From positions 1 to 38,881 of the forward strand of contig JACKHS010000027.1 in NCBI GenBank assembly GCA_020638875.1: a stretch of DNA of 38,881 nucleotides. The letters are read 5' to 3'. A program made the translations under genes and the position numbers. This stretch comes from Planctomycetota bacterium. GTDB lineage: Bacteria > Planctomycetota > UBA1135 > GCA-002686595. Position 1 is the stretch's first letter. Each line of letters opens with the position of its first letter. Positions 1 to 7,059 of the stretch are shown here, in pieces. The notes under the pieces are model-generated. The model saw only the letters and a program-made list of their open reading frames with translations, made no database searches and was not told the DNA's origin.

Positions 1-161
1 ACGACCAGCTCGCCGTCGACGCCGACGTCGCCGAACTCGTTGACGACGACGGCGAAGCGCTCGCGCGTGTGCTCGCGCAGCACGCGATTGACGAGCGTGG
101 TCTTGCCCGCGCCGAGGAAGCCGGTCAGCAGCGTGACGGGCAGCGGGTCGGGGGGCGTCAC
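1..161 (-). CDS. CobW/COG0523-family GTP-binding metallochaperone, N-terminal part (runs off the window)
   Basis: The first 53 codons are visible on the minus strand. Translation from a GTG at 161 opens directly into a P-loop, VTLLTGFLGAGKTTLVNRVL, followed by RFAVVVNEFGDVGVDGELV. This is the N-terminus typical of the CobW/YjiA/ZNG1 G3E GTPases: Walker A GxxGxGKT, then the conserved NEFG-x-VGxD stretch. These proteins use GTP to deliver metal (Zn, Co, Fe) to client enzymes or cofactor pathways. The CxCC metal motif expected further on lies outside the window, so the metal cannot be guessed. The gene begins 13 bases after the glyA stop and in the same direction, so it is probably the last visible gene of the MORN-glyA operon. 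The frame stays open upstream into glyA, so the exact start is uncertain. Confidence 0.85.
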   Translation of the reverse strand, partial: MTPPDPLPVTLLTGFLGAGKTTLVNRVLREHTRERFAVVVNEFGDVGVDGELV

Positions 162-174
162 CTCGCTCGGGCGC

Positions 175-1407
175 TCAGGCGTAGATCGGGTGCGCGCGGG
201 CGGTCTCGGCCACCTCGCCGCGCACGCGCGCCGCGAGCGCTTCGTCGCCGGGCGCGCGCAGCACGTCGGCGATCCAGCCCGCCATGCGGCGCATGTCGTC
301 CGGGCCCAGGCCGCGCGTCGTGATCGCCGCCGTCCCCAGGCGCACGCCGCTGGCCTCCATCGGCGGCCGCGGGTCGAAGGGGATCAGGTTCTTGTTGCAG
401 GTGAGGTCCACCGCGTGGAGCACGTGCTCGGCCTCGGCGCCCGACAGGCCCGTCGAGCCGACGTCGACGAGCATCAGGTGGTTGTCGGTGCCGCCCGACA
501 CGACGCGCAGGCCGCGCGCGGCGAGCTCGCCCGCCAGCACGCTCGCGTTCGCGACGACGCGGCGCGCGTAGTCGGTGAACTCGGGCGCCAGCGCCTCGCG
601 CAGCGCCACCGCCTTGCCGGCGATGACGTGCATGAGCGGGCCGCCCTGGCCGCCGGGGAACACGCGGCTGTTGACGTCCTTGTGCACCTCGAGGTCGTTC
701 GTGACGACGAGGCCGCCGCGCGGGCCGCGCAGCGTCTTGTGGGTCGTCATCGTGACGACGTCGGCGTGCGGCACCGGGCTCGGGTGCTGGCCGCCGGCGA
801 CCAGGCCCGCGATGTGCGCCATGTCGACGAACAGGCGCGCGTCGACCTCGCGCGCGATCGCGGCGAAGGCGGCGAAGTCGATCGTGCGCGAGTACGCCGA
901 CGCACCCGCGAGGAGCACGCGCGGCCGCACGGCCAGCGCCCGCTCGCGCACGCGGTCCATGTCGATGCGCTCGCTGCCCTGCTCCACGCCGTAGCTGTGG
1001 AACTCGTAGAAGATGCCCGAGAAGTTCTTCGGGTGGCCGTGCGAGAGGTGCCCGCCGTGGTCGAGGCTCATGGCGAGCACGCGGTCGCCCGGCTCGCACA
1101 GCGCCATCAGCGCGCCCATGTTGGCCTGCGTGCCCGAGTGCGGCTGCACGTTCGCGTAGCCCGCGCCGAAGAGCTGCTTCGCGCGCTCGCGCGCCAGGTT
1201 CTCGACGGTGTCGACGTGCTCGCAGCCGCCGTAGTAGCGCCGGCCGGGGTAGCCCTCGGCGTACTTGTTCGTGAGCACGGTGCCCACCGCGTCGATGACC
1301 TCGCGCGAGGTGTGGTTCTCGGACGCGATCAGCTCGAGCTGCGCCTCCTGGCGCGCGGCCTCGGCGTCCACGGCGGCCCAGACGGCCGCGTCGGTGCGCG
1401 GGCTCAT
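175..1407 (-). CDS. glyA: Serine hydroxymethyltransferase
   Basis: 410-residue cytosolic PLP enzyme interconverting serine plus tetrahydrofolate with glycine plus 5,10-methylene-THF, a main source of one-carbon units. Family landmarks in order: ELIASENHTSREVIDAVGTVLTNKYAEGYPGRRYYGG near the N-terminus, NVQPHSGTQAN, SLDHGGHLSHG, DMAHIAGLVAGG, the PLP-lysine segment TMTTHKTLRGPRGG, and the C-terminal GVRLGTAAITTRG. The length is normal (about 410-420). The ATG at 1407 overlaps the TGA of the upstream MORN gene (ATGA, 1404-1407), which fixes the start and implies translational coupling. No key residue appears to be missing. Confidence 0.97.
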   Translation of the reverse strand: MSPRTDAAVWAAVDAEAARQEAQLELIASENHTSREVIDAVGTVLTNKYAEGYPGRRYYGGCEHVDTVENLARERAKQLFGAGYANVQPHSGTQANMGALMALCEPGDRVLAMSLDHGGHLSHGHPKNFSGIFYEFHSYGVEQGSERIDMDRVRERALAVRPRVLLAGASAYSRTIDFAAFAAIAREVDARLFVDMAHIAGLVAGGQHPSPVPHADVVTMTTHKTLRGPRGGLVVTNDLEVHKDVNSRVFPGGQGGPLMHVIAGKAVALREALAPEFTDYARRVVANASVLAGELAARGLRVVSGGTDNHLMLVDVGSTGLSGAEAEHVLHAVDLTCNKNLIPFDPRPPMEASGVRLGTAAITTRGLGPDDMRRMAGWIADVLRAPGDEALAARVRGEVAETARAHPIYA

Positions 1408-2432
1408 CGTTGGCCTCCCTGGGCCGCGGGCGCCTGCGGCGCGGGCGGCGCCACCGGGTTGCCCTGCGCGTCCTTCACGCGCACGCCGTCCGCGTAGGTC
1501 CCGCTGCGCCTGAGGTCCACGCTGCCGTCCGGCGCGAAGAAGCTCCACTCGCCGGTCTGCTTGCCGGCGCTCATCGTGCCGCGCGACTCCGGCGCACCGT
1601 CGGGGTAGAAGGTCTCCCACGCGCCGTCGGCCTTGTTGTCCTTGAAGGTCGTGCGTTGCATCACGGCGCCCGAGTCGAAGTGCCGCTCGAGCGGGCCCTG
1701 GATCATGCCGTCGCGGTACGTGAGCTCCATCTCGAGCTCGCCGTTGGCGTGCAGCACGCGCCACGGGCCCTGCTGCAGGCCGTCGACGTACTCGCCCTCG
1801 GACTCGACGCGGCCGTTGGGGTGGTAGCTCTTCCACGCGCCGATCTGCTTGCCGCCGGCGTAGTCGCCCTCGCGCTTCTTCGTGCCGTCGGACCAGTACT
1901 CGACGAGGTGGCCCTGCTCGAGGCCGTTCTGGTAGGTGGCTTCGAGCTTGAGCTCGCCGGTGGGGTGCCACTCGCGGAAGGCGCCCTGCTTCTGGCCCTG
2001 CGCGTAGTCGCCCTCCTCCTTCTTCTTGCCGTTGTCGTACCACGCGACCCAGTGGCCCTCGGGCTTGCCGTCGACCCAGTCGCGCACGCTGGCCTGGGCG
2101 CCGTTGGCGTGCCACTCGCTCCAGGTGCCCGTCTCGCGGCCGGACGCGAACTGGCCGCGCACGGCCACCTGGCCGTTCTCGTGCCACCAGGTCCACTCGC
2201 CCTCGAACTGCCCGTAGCGCATGGGGCCCTCGGACTTCTTCTGCGTGTGCGCCTCGTCGAACCAGTCGGTGACGGTCTCGAGCTGGCCGCTGGCGCTGGT
2301 GCCGGAGGACGCGCCGCCGGCGCCTCCGCCGTCGTCGCAGCCGCCGACGAGCGGCAGCGCGAGGCCGAGGGCGAGGAGCAGAGCGGCGCGGAACCGCGGA
2401 GCGCGGCGCGTGGGCTGCGTGCTGTGGATCAT
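1404..2432 (-). CDS. MORN-repeat (YwqK-like) lipoprotein
   Basis: 342-residue exported protein. The N-terminus has basic residues, a hydrophobic stretch and a lipobox (LVGGC, Cys about residue 32), then a Gly/Ser linker, so it should be lipid-anchored. The rest is about ten MORN_2-type repeats of 23-25 residues with the pattern (D/G)G-x-x-x-G-x-W-x-x-(W/Y)-x-x-(N/D)G-x-x-x-x-x-G-x-Y, for example DGKPEGHWVAWYDNG and GGKQIGAWKSYHPNG. Such arrays form an extended beta-sheet; family names such as 'YwqK antitoxin' come from database labels and are not supported here. It is the first gene of an operon with glyA (4-base overlap). A TACCAT box ends 7 bases before the ATG, suggesting a near-leaderless transcript. 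Exact function unknown. Confidence 0.9.
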   Translation of the reverse strand: MIHSTQPTRRAPRFRAALLLALGLALPLVGGCDDGGGAGGASSGTSASGQLETVTDWFDEAHTQKKSEGPMRYGQFEGEWTWWHENGQVAVRGQFASGRETGTWSEWHANGAQASVRDWVDGKPEGHWVAWYDNGKKKEEGDYAQGQKQGAFREWHPTGELKLEATYQNGLEQGHLVEYWSDGTKKREGDYAGGKQIGAWKSYHPNGRVESEGEYVDGLQQGPWRVLHANGELEMELTYRDGMIQGPLERHFDSGAVMQRTTFKDNKADGAWETFYPDGAPESRGTMSAGKQTGEWSFFAPDGSVDLRRSGTYADGVRVKDAQGNPVAPPAPQAPAAQGGQR

Positions 2433-2439
2433 GGCGAGG

Positions 2440-2445
2440 ATGGTA
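2440..2445 (-). promoter_or_regulatory. Putative -10 box (TACCAT) for the MORN-glyA operon, near-leaderless
   Basis: On the minus strand the hexamer TACCAT is separated by 7 bases from the ATG at 2432. This would put the transcription start at or within a base or two of the start codon. No convincing -35 is visible. It belongs to a set of similarly placed TANNNT boxes in this window. Confidence 0.4.
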
Positions 2446-2539
2446 CCGTCGGCGCGCGGGGGGCTGAACGGCGCGCGGGGTGATTGTGGGCCAACAGGAG
2501 GGTCGTGCGCGTCGTACGCCGGCGCCGGCGCCGCGTTGG

Positions 2540-2568
2540 CTGACGGCGCCCCGCGGCGCTGCTACGCT
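2540..2568 (+). promoter_or_regulatory. Putative sigma70-like promoter of the first sulfatase-fold gene
   Basis: CTGACG at 2540-2545 (four of six to TTGACA), a 17-base spacer, then TGCTACGCT whose TACGCT (2563-2568) fits a TANNNT -10 box. It lies 57 bases before the ATG at 2626 and is the best candidate in the 193-base divergent gap. Confidence 0.4.
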
Positions 2569-2625
2569 GCTCGCTCGCTCCTCCGCCGTCCCGTGCGCCG
2601 CCGTGCGCTCCCGACCTCCGCGCCC

Positions 2626-4167
2626 ATGAAGCTCCCCCTCCACGCGCTGCTCGCCCTCGGCCTGACCGCCGCGGCCTCGTCCTGCACCGGCGGCGGCGAC
2701 GCGCGCCCGAACGTGCTGCTGGTGACCCTCGACACGACGCGGCCGGACTTCTTCGGGAGCTGGGGAGCCGCGGGCGACCTCACGCCCAACCTGGACCGCC
2801 TGGCGGCCGAGGGCACGCGCTTCGCGATGGCGGTCAGCGCGTCGGCGGTGACGCCCGTCTCGCACGCGTCGATCCTGACCGGACGCGTGCCGTACGAGCA
2901 CGGCCTGCGCGTGCTCGCTGCGCGCAGCGGCTTCACGCTGCCGCGCGACGTGCCCACGCTCGCCACCACCTTGAAGGCCAAGGGCTACGCGACGGCGGCC
3001 TACCACAGCGCCTTCCCGGTCTCGCGCGTGTACGGCTTCGAGCGCGGCTTCGACGTCTACGAGGACCTGTCCAACGTCGCGCTCGAGAGCAAGCAGGGCG
3101 CGCGCGTCGGCTGGGACGTGACGCAGGGCCAGCGCCGCTCCGACCAGACCAGCGACATGGTGCTCGACTTCCTCGCGAAGACGCAGGAACCCTTCTTCCT
3201 GTGGATCCACTACTGGGATCCGCACGACATGACGCTGGTGCCCGACAAGTCGTTCCTCAGCGGTCCGCGCGCCGTGAAGAGCCCCGAGGGCACGCTGGCC
3301 TACTGGCGCGAGATGTACGGGCTCGAGCTCAGCTTCGTCGATCACGAGTTCGGCCGCGTGCTCGACGCGCTGCGCGCCGACGGCCGCCTCGACCGAACGC
3401 TCGTCGCCGTCATCGCCGACCACGGCGAGGGCCTCGACGACGGCATGGCGCGCCACGACTGGGGCGCGCACCGCATCCTCTACCAGGAGCAGGTGCACGT
3501 CCCGCTGATCGTGCGCGTGCCGGGGGCGCCGCAGGGCGTCGTCGTCGACCAGCTCGTGCGCTCGATCGACGTGCTGCCGACGCTGCTCGACTACCTCGAC
3601 GTGGCGCCGGAAGGCGAGGTCCAGGGCCGCAGCCTGCGCCCGCTGATGGAGGGCCGCCCCGACGAGCCGCGCATCGCCTACGCCGACCAGATCAACCTGT
3701 TCGACGACAACGCCGGCATGGTCGACCACCGGCCGAAGGCCGACCTGCTGCACATGGCCATGGACGAGCGCTACAAGCTCATCTACCGGCCGAGCTACCC
3801 CGAGCAGTCCGAGCTCTACGACTACCGCGCCGACCCCGGCGAGCAGCGCGACCTGTTCGACGACCCGGCGCACCACGCGGACCGCGTGCGGCTGCTCGAG
3901 GATCTCGCGCGCCGCGCGCCGTGGGTGCTGCAGCCCTTCCCGCCCGGCGGCGACGCCGAGATGAGCGCCGAGGCGCGCGCGGCGCTGGAGAAGCTGGGCT
4001 ACGCCGGCGGGGAGTCGGCCGAGGGGCAGCACTGGTCCTGGCTCTGCCCCGAGCACTGGCTCGCAGCCGAGCACGAGAAGCCCGGTCCGTGCCCCGAGTG
4101 CGGGCGCCCCTGCGTGCCGCGCCGGCTCCTGCCCGAGACGGCCCCCGAGGACGAGCCGCCGCGCTAG
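2626..4167 (+). CDS. Sulfatase-fold (alkaline-phosphatase superfamily) lipoprotein with Cys-rich metal-binding-like C-terminus
   Basis: 513 residues. A signal peptide ends in a lipobox-like SSC (Cys20), so a periplasmic lipoprotein is likely. The sulfatase domain begins NVLLVTLDTTRPDFFGSWG (metal ligands D36/T37 region); HYWDPHD, VIADHGEGLDD and a C-terminal ELYDYRADPGEQRDLFDDP segment follow. At the formylglycine position the sequence is T76-P-V-S-H-A-S-I-L-T-G, so Thr replaces the Cys/Ser of true sulfatases and His replaces the Arg. Hydrolase or phospho-group transferase activity is therefore possible, and substrate is unknown. After the domain, about 45 residues carry CPEH, 14 residues, CPECG and C, resembling the short heavy-metal-binding motif with CPMH and CPKCG. 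The ATG at 2626 was chosen because it starts the signal peptide; the frame is open much further upstream. Confidence 0.88.
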   Translation: MKLPLHALLALGLTAAASSCTGGGDARPNVLLVTLDTTRPDFFGSWGAAGDLTPNLDRLAAEGTRFAMAVSASAVTPVSHASILTGRVPYEHGLRVLAARSGFTLPRDVPTLATTLKAKGYATAAYHSAFPVSRVYGFERGFDVYEDLSNVALESKQGARVGWDVTQGQRRSDQTSDMVLDFLAKTQEPFFLWIHYWDPHDMTLVPDKSFLSGPRAVKSPEGTLAYWREMYGLELSFVDHEFGRVLDALRADGRLDRTLVAVIADHGEGLDDGMARHDWGAHRILYQEQVHVPLIVRVPGAPQGVVVDQLVRSIDVLPTLLDYLDVAPEGEVQGRSLRPLMEGRPDEPRIAYADQINLFDDNAGMVDHRPKADLLHMAMDERYKLIYRPSYPEQSELYDYRADPGEQRDLFDDPAHHADRVRLLEDLARRAPWVLQPFPPGGDAEMSAEARAALEKLGYAGGESAEGQHWSWLCPEHWLAAEHEKPGPCPECGRPCVPRRLLPETAPEDEPPR

Positions 4168-4578
4168 CCCGATTCCCTTCCTGCACGCACTCGCGTGCGG
4201 CTCGAGACTGAGCCAGGCGCCCGTCGGAGACGTCTCGCGGCGCGTTCGCGGCGTCCTCCACGCCGGCCTCCGCAGCACGTCCTGGACCGGCACCTCGGCG
4301 GCGCGCGAGGCTCGCCCGCGGCGACCGCGCCCGGGCGACGCCGCGAGGCCGTTGCGAGGGGCCGCAGCGCCCGCGGCACCCACGCCGCGCGTCGCGCGGA
4401 TCGACCGTGATCTCGCGCCGATTCCACGTGATCTTCACGCCGGATCCGGGGAGATATGCCACCATTCTCGCGCCTCGCTACCCGAGACGGGGGGTCCGCG
4501 CTGTCCCGGCGCACCCGAGCGATCCCCCTCGGCGAGGAATCACCACCCCACACCGAGAGACGATTCCACTTCGATCCG
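4168..4578. other. Intergenic region, 411 bases, no gene seen
   Basis: Neither strand shows a plausible coding sequence; ORFs here are arginine/proline-rich products of GC content. Just after the sulfatase stop lies a short hairpin (4181-4200; GCACGC/GCGTGC core with a four-base loop), a weak terminator candidate. The last ~150 bases before the ATG at 4579 have lower GC, consistent with a promoter and leader, but I cannot assign -35/-10 boxes. Confidence 0.5.
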
Positions 4579-5742
4579 ATGAAGAAGAACACCCTGCTGC
4601 TCTCCGGCCTGGCCCTCCTCGCCGGCGCCTCCCTCGCCCAGGCCCAGGTCCTGGCCAGCGACGACTTCAGCTACGTCGGCGCGCTCACCTCCAACGGCTG
4701 GATCGCCCACAGCGGCGGCGGCGCCAAGACCATCATGAGCGACGGCCAGGTCGCCACCCTCGACCAGAGCAGCGGCTCGGGCGAGGACGACAGCCTCGTC
4801 TTCGCCGCCCAGACGGCGACGGACGTGACCTACGCCTCCTTCGACTTCCGCGTCGTGAGCGGCACCCCGGTGAACCCGGACGCCCAGGGCCTCTACTTCG
4901 CCCACTTCAAGGACTCGGGCACGAACTTCAGCGCCCGCACGGGCGTGCTGAGCCCGGCCGCCGCCGGGGACTTCGTGCTCGCCATCAACGCCGACTCGGC
5001 CGACCTCGGCGCCGGCGCGCAGTGGCCGGGCGACCTGGCCTTCGACACGACCTACTCGGTCGTCATCAACTACGACGCCAACACGAGCGCCAGCACCCTG
5101 TGGCTGAACCCCGTCGACATGGCGAGCGCCAGCATCACCAGCATCACCGGCACCTCGATCGGTGACCTGGTCGAGGGCTTCGCCCTGCGTCAGTCGAACG
5201 ACTACACCGGCTTCATCCAGGTCGACAACGTGGTCGTCGGCAAGACCTTCGCCGACGTGTGGGGCGGCAGCCCCGCCGGCCCCGGCACCGCCTTCTGCTT
5301 CGGCGACGGCACCGGCACGGCCTGCCCCTGCGGCAACGCCGGCGCGGCCGGTGAAGGCTGCGCCAACAGCACCGGCGGCGGCGCGATCCTCGCCGGCACC
5401 GGCTCGGCCTCGATCGGCTCGGCCGACCTCGTGCTCTCCGCCTCGCAGGTCCCGGTGAACCAGCCCACGCTGTTCTTCCAGGGCGACAACGCCGTGGCCG
5501 GCGGCGCCGGCACCGTGTTCGGTGACGGCCTGCGCTGCGCCGGCGGCAACGTCGTGCGCCTCCAGGTGCGCGTCGCCAACGCCAGCGGCGTCGCCGCGAC
5601 GACCGTCAACGTCTCCTCGAAGGGCGGCGTCGTGATGGGCGACGTCAAGCGCTACCAGGCCTGGTACCGCGACCCGGCCTCGAGCCCCTGCGGCGCGTTC
5701 TTCAACCTGTCGAACGGCTACGAGATCACCTGGGGCATGTAG
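4579..5742 (+). CDS. Secreted protein of unknown function with the shared FCFGDG-type C-terminal domain
   Basis: 387 residues. The start MKKNTLLLSGLALLAGASLAQA gives a classical Sec signal peptide cleaved after AQA, which selects the ATG at 4579 over upstream starts. Residues ~25-230 look like a jelly-roll/LamG-type beta domain (DDFSYVGALTSNGWIAHSG at the front, IQVDNVVVG at the end). From about 240 a second domain begins with FCFGDGTGTACPCGN, runs through DLVLSAS, PTLFFQGDN, FGDGLRCAGGNVVRL and QAWYRDP, and ends with FNLSNGYEITWGM at the C-terminus. The same tail closes the PQQ dehydrogenase at 12019 and, more divergently, the cytochrome at 7060. Codon use is strongly C-ending, hinting at good expression. 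Role unknown; cell-surface or secreted structural protein is a guess. Confidence 0.85.
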   Translation: MKKNTLLLSGLALLAGASLAQAQVLASDDFSYVGALTSNGWIAHSGGGAKTIMSDGQVATLDQSSGSGEDDSLVFAAQTATDVTYASFDFRVVSGTPVNPDAQGLYFAHFKDSGTNFSARTGVLSPAAAGDFVLAINADSADLGAGAQWPGDLAFDTTYSVVINYDANTSASTLWLNPVDMASASITSITGTSIGDLVEGFALRQSNDYTGFIQVDNVVVGKTFADVWGGSPAGPGTAFCFGDGTGTACPCGNAGAAGEGCANSTGGGAILAGTGSASIGSADLVLSASQVPVNQPTLFFQGDNAVAGGAGTVFGDGLRCAGGNVVRLQVRVANASGVAATTVNVSSKGGVVMGDVKRYQAWYRDPASSPCGAFFNLSNGYEITWGM

Positions 5743-5777
5743 TCCTGCCGGCGACCGTCCTGGTCGCCACGTGATTG

Positions 5778-5814
5778 GCGGAGGGCCGCACGCGTCGCGC
5801 GTGCGGCCCTCCGC
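5778..5814. terminator. Perfect GC-rich hairpin, probable bidirectional terminator
   Basis: A 16-bp perfect inverted repeat (left arm 5778-5793, five-base loop GTCGC, right arm 5799-5814) lies between two convergent genes ending at 5742 and 5847. The sequence following on the + side is GCGCTTTC, with only a three-T run. Confidence 0.8.
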
Positions 5815-5846
5815 GCTTTCGTGCCGGGCGAGGGCCTCCGAGGGCG

Positions 5847-6767
5847 TCAGGGGCAGACGTCGTTCGGCGCGCCCGGCGTGCCGGTGTCGGCGCCGCCGCC
5901 GGTGACCGAGCTCGCGTGGCACCAGTGCGCCGGGTCGTCGTTGAGCGTCGTGTCGAGCACCGTGGGGTCGAGCGAGATCGACATGCCCGGCGTGTCGGGC
6001 CAGAGCACGCCGTCGTCGTAGACGACCGCGTCCATCAGGTTGCCGAAGCGGTCGTGCAGGAAGATCTCGTCGGAGGAGTTGCGCAGCGAGAAGCCGCTCC
6101 AGGCCCAGTCGACCGTGACGCCGCCGTTCGTGGCCGGGTCGGTGTTGGCGCCGAAGACCCAGTCCTCGTGCGGCCGCAGGTAGAGCGGCGCGCCGCCGTT
6201 GTCGAAGACGTAGGCCGCGCCGCTCGCGTCGGAGAGCACCGCGCCGGAGAGGTCGAGGCGCCAGGGCAGCAGGTTGCGCACCTCGACCCACTCCCCGCTC
6301 GTGTCCGCGACGTCGGTGGGGTCCTTGAGGAACTCGGTGATGACGAGGTCGCCGGGCTTCGCCGTCGAGGCGAGCTGGCCGCCGGGCAGCGCGACCGCGA
6401 GGTCGCTCCAGCGACCTGCGGGCGTGGCCGCGCCGGGGCGCGGCGGCTGCCAGGCCTGGGCGAAGACCGGACGGCCGGGCGCGGGCAGCGCCAGGCGGCC
6501 GCGACCCAGCGGGTCGAGCTCGACCCAACGCGCGGCGAGCGGCTCGACGCGGCAGCCGCTGCGCGGCGCGGCGGTGCGCGGCGCCCCGACGAGCAGCAGC
6601 ACGCGCTCGCCGGGCGCGCCCTGCAGCTCGAAGGCCGGCGCCTCGCGATCGGTGACGACGCGCAGCGCGTCGCCGGCGTCCGGGCCGGCGGTCGCAGTGG
6701 ACTGCGCGGCGGCGGTGCCGGCCAGCGCGACGAGGAGAGCGGAGTTGAGAAGGAGTCTCGTGTTCAT
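5847..6767 (-). CDS. Secreted lamin-tail-domain protein
   Basis: 306 residues with a cleavable signal peptide (MNTRLLLNSALLVALAGTAAAQ). An N-terminal ~110-residue region of beta character (GERVLLLVGAP, ARWVELDPLGRGRLALP) is followed from about residue 140 by a lamin-tail domain: GDLVITEFLKDPTDVADTSGEWVEVRN, then DLSGAVLSD, YVFDNGG, LYLRPHEDWVFG, FSLRNSSDEIFLHDRFGNLMDAVVYDD, and GMSISLDP. This is the Ig-like LTD fold frequently found in secreted bacterial nucleases and surface proteins. No nuclease domain is attached here. It ends GTPGAPNDVCP, as LTD proteins often do. Likely an extracellular binding or adhesion module; partner unknown. Confidence 0.85.
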   Translation of the reverse strand: MNTRLLLNSALLVALAGTAAAQSTATAGPDAGDALRVVTDREAPAFELQGAPGERVLLLVGAPRTAAPRSGCRVEPLAARWVELDPLGRGRLALPAPGRPVFAQAWQPPRPGAATPAGRWSDLAVALPGGQLASTAKPGDLVITEFLKDPTDVADTSGEWVEVRNLLPWRLDLSGAVLSDASGAAYVFDNGGAPLYLRPHEDWVFGANTDPATNGGVTVDWAWSGFSLRNSSDEIFLHDRFGNLMDAVVYDDGVLWPDTPGMSISLDPTVLDTTLNDDPAHWCHASSVTGGGADTGTPGAPNDVCP

Positions 6768-7059
6768 GGAGTCGAGGGCTCGAGGGAGGCGCGAGGACGC
6801 TCGCGCGGAGGACGGCGCGGCGACCTGCCGCGCGCCCCTCGACGACCGCGCCGGCCGCGCGCGGTGGCGCGCCGACCCGGAAGAGTTTTCCGATCGCGCA
6901 GCTCGCGGCCGTGCTCGCCTTGACGCGTCGCGGAACCTGGGGGACCATTCCCCCGGAGGCGTGCGCGCCGCCGTGCTCGCAGGTGACCGCGGCGCCCCTC
7001 CCCGGTAGCTACCTCAATTCGTTCTCGGCAATCCGCACGGATCCCCCATCTCCACGACC
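6768..7059. other. Divergent intergenic region, 292 bases
   Basis: Separates the lamin-tail gene (minus) from the cytochrome gene (plus). No gene seen. Near its right end the palindrome GGTAGCTACC (7005-7014) precedes a locally AT-richer TCAATTCG. This could be an operator or -10 region for the cytochrome gene, but I cannot decide. Confidence 0.35.

Noticed and set aside
1404..2432. YwqK-type antitoxin with a toxin partner
   Set aside because: Only the MORN repeats match; it is a lipoprotein and the neighbour is glyA, with no toxin gene.
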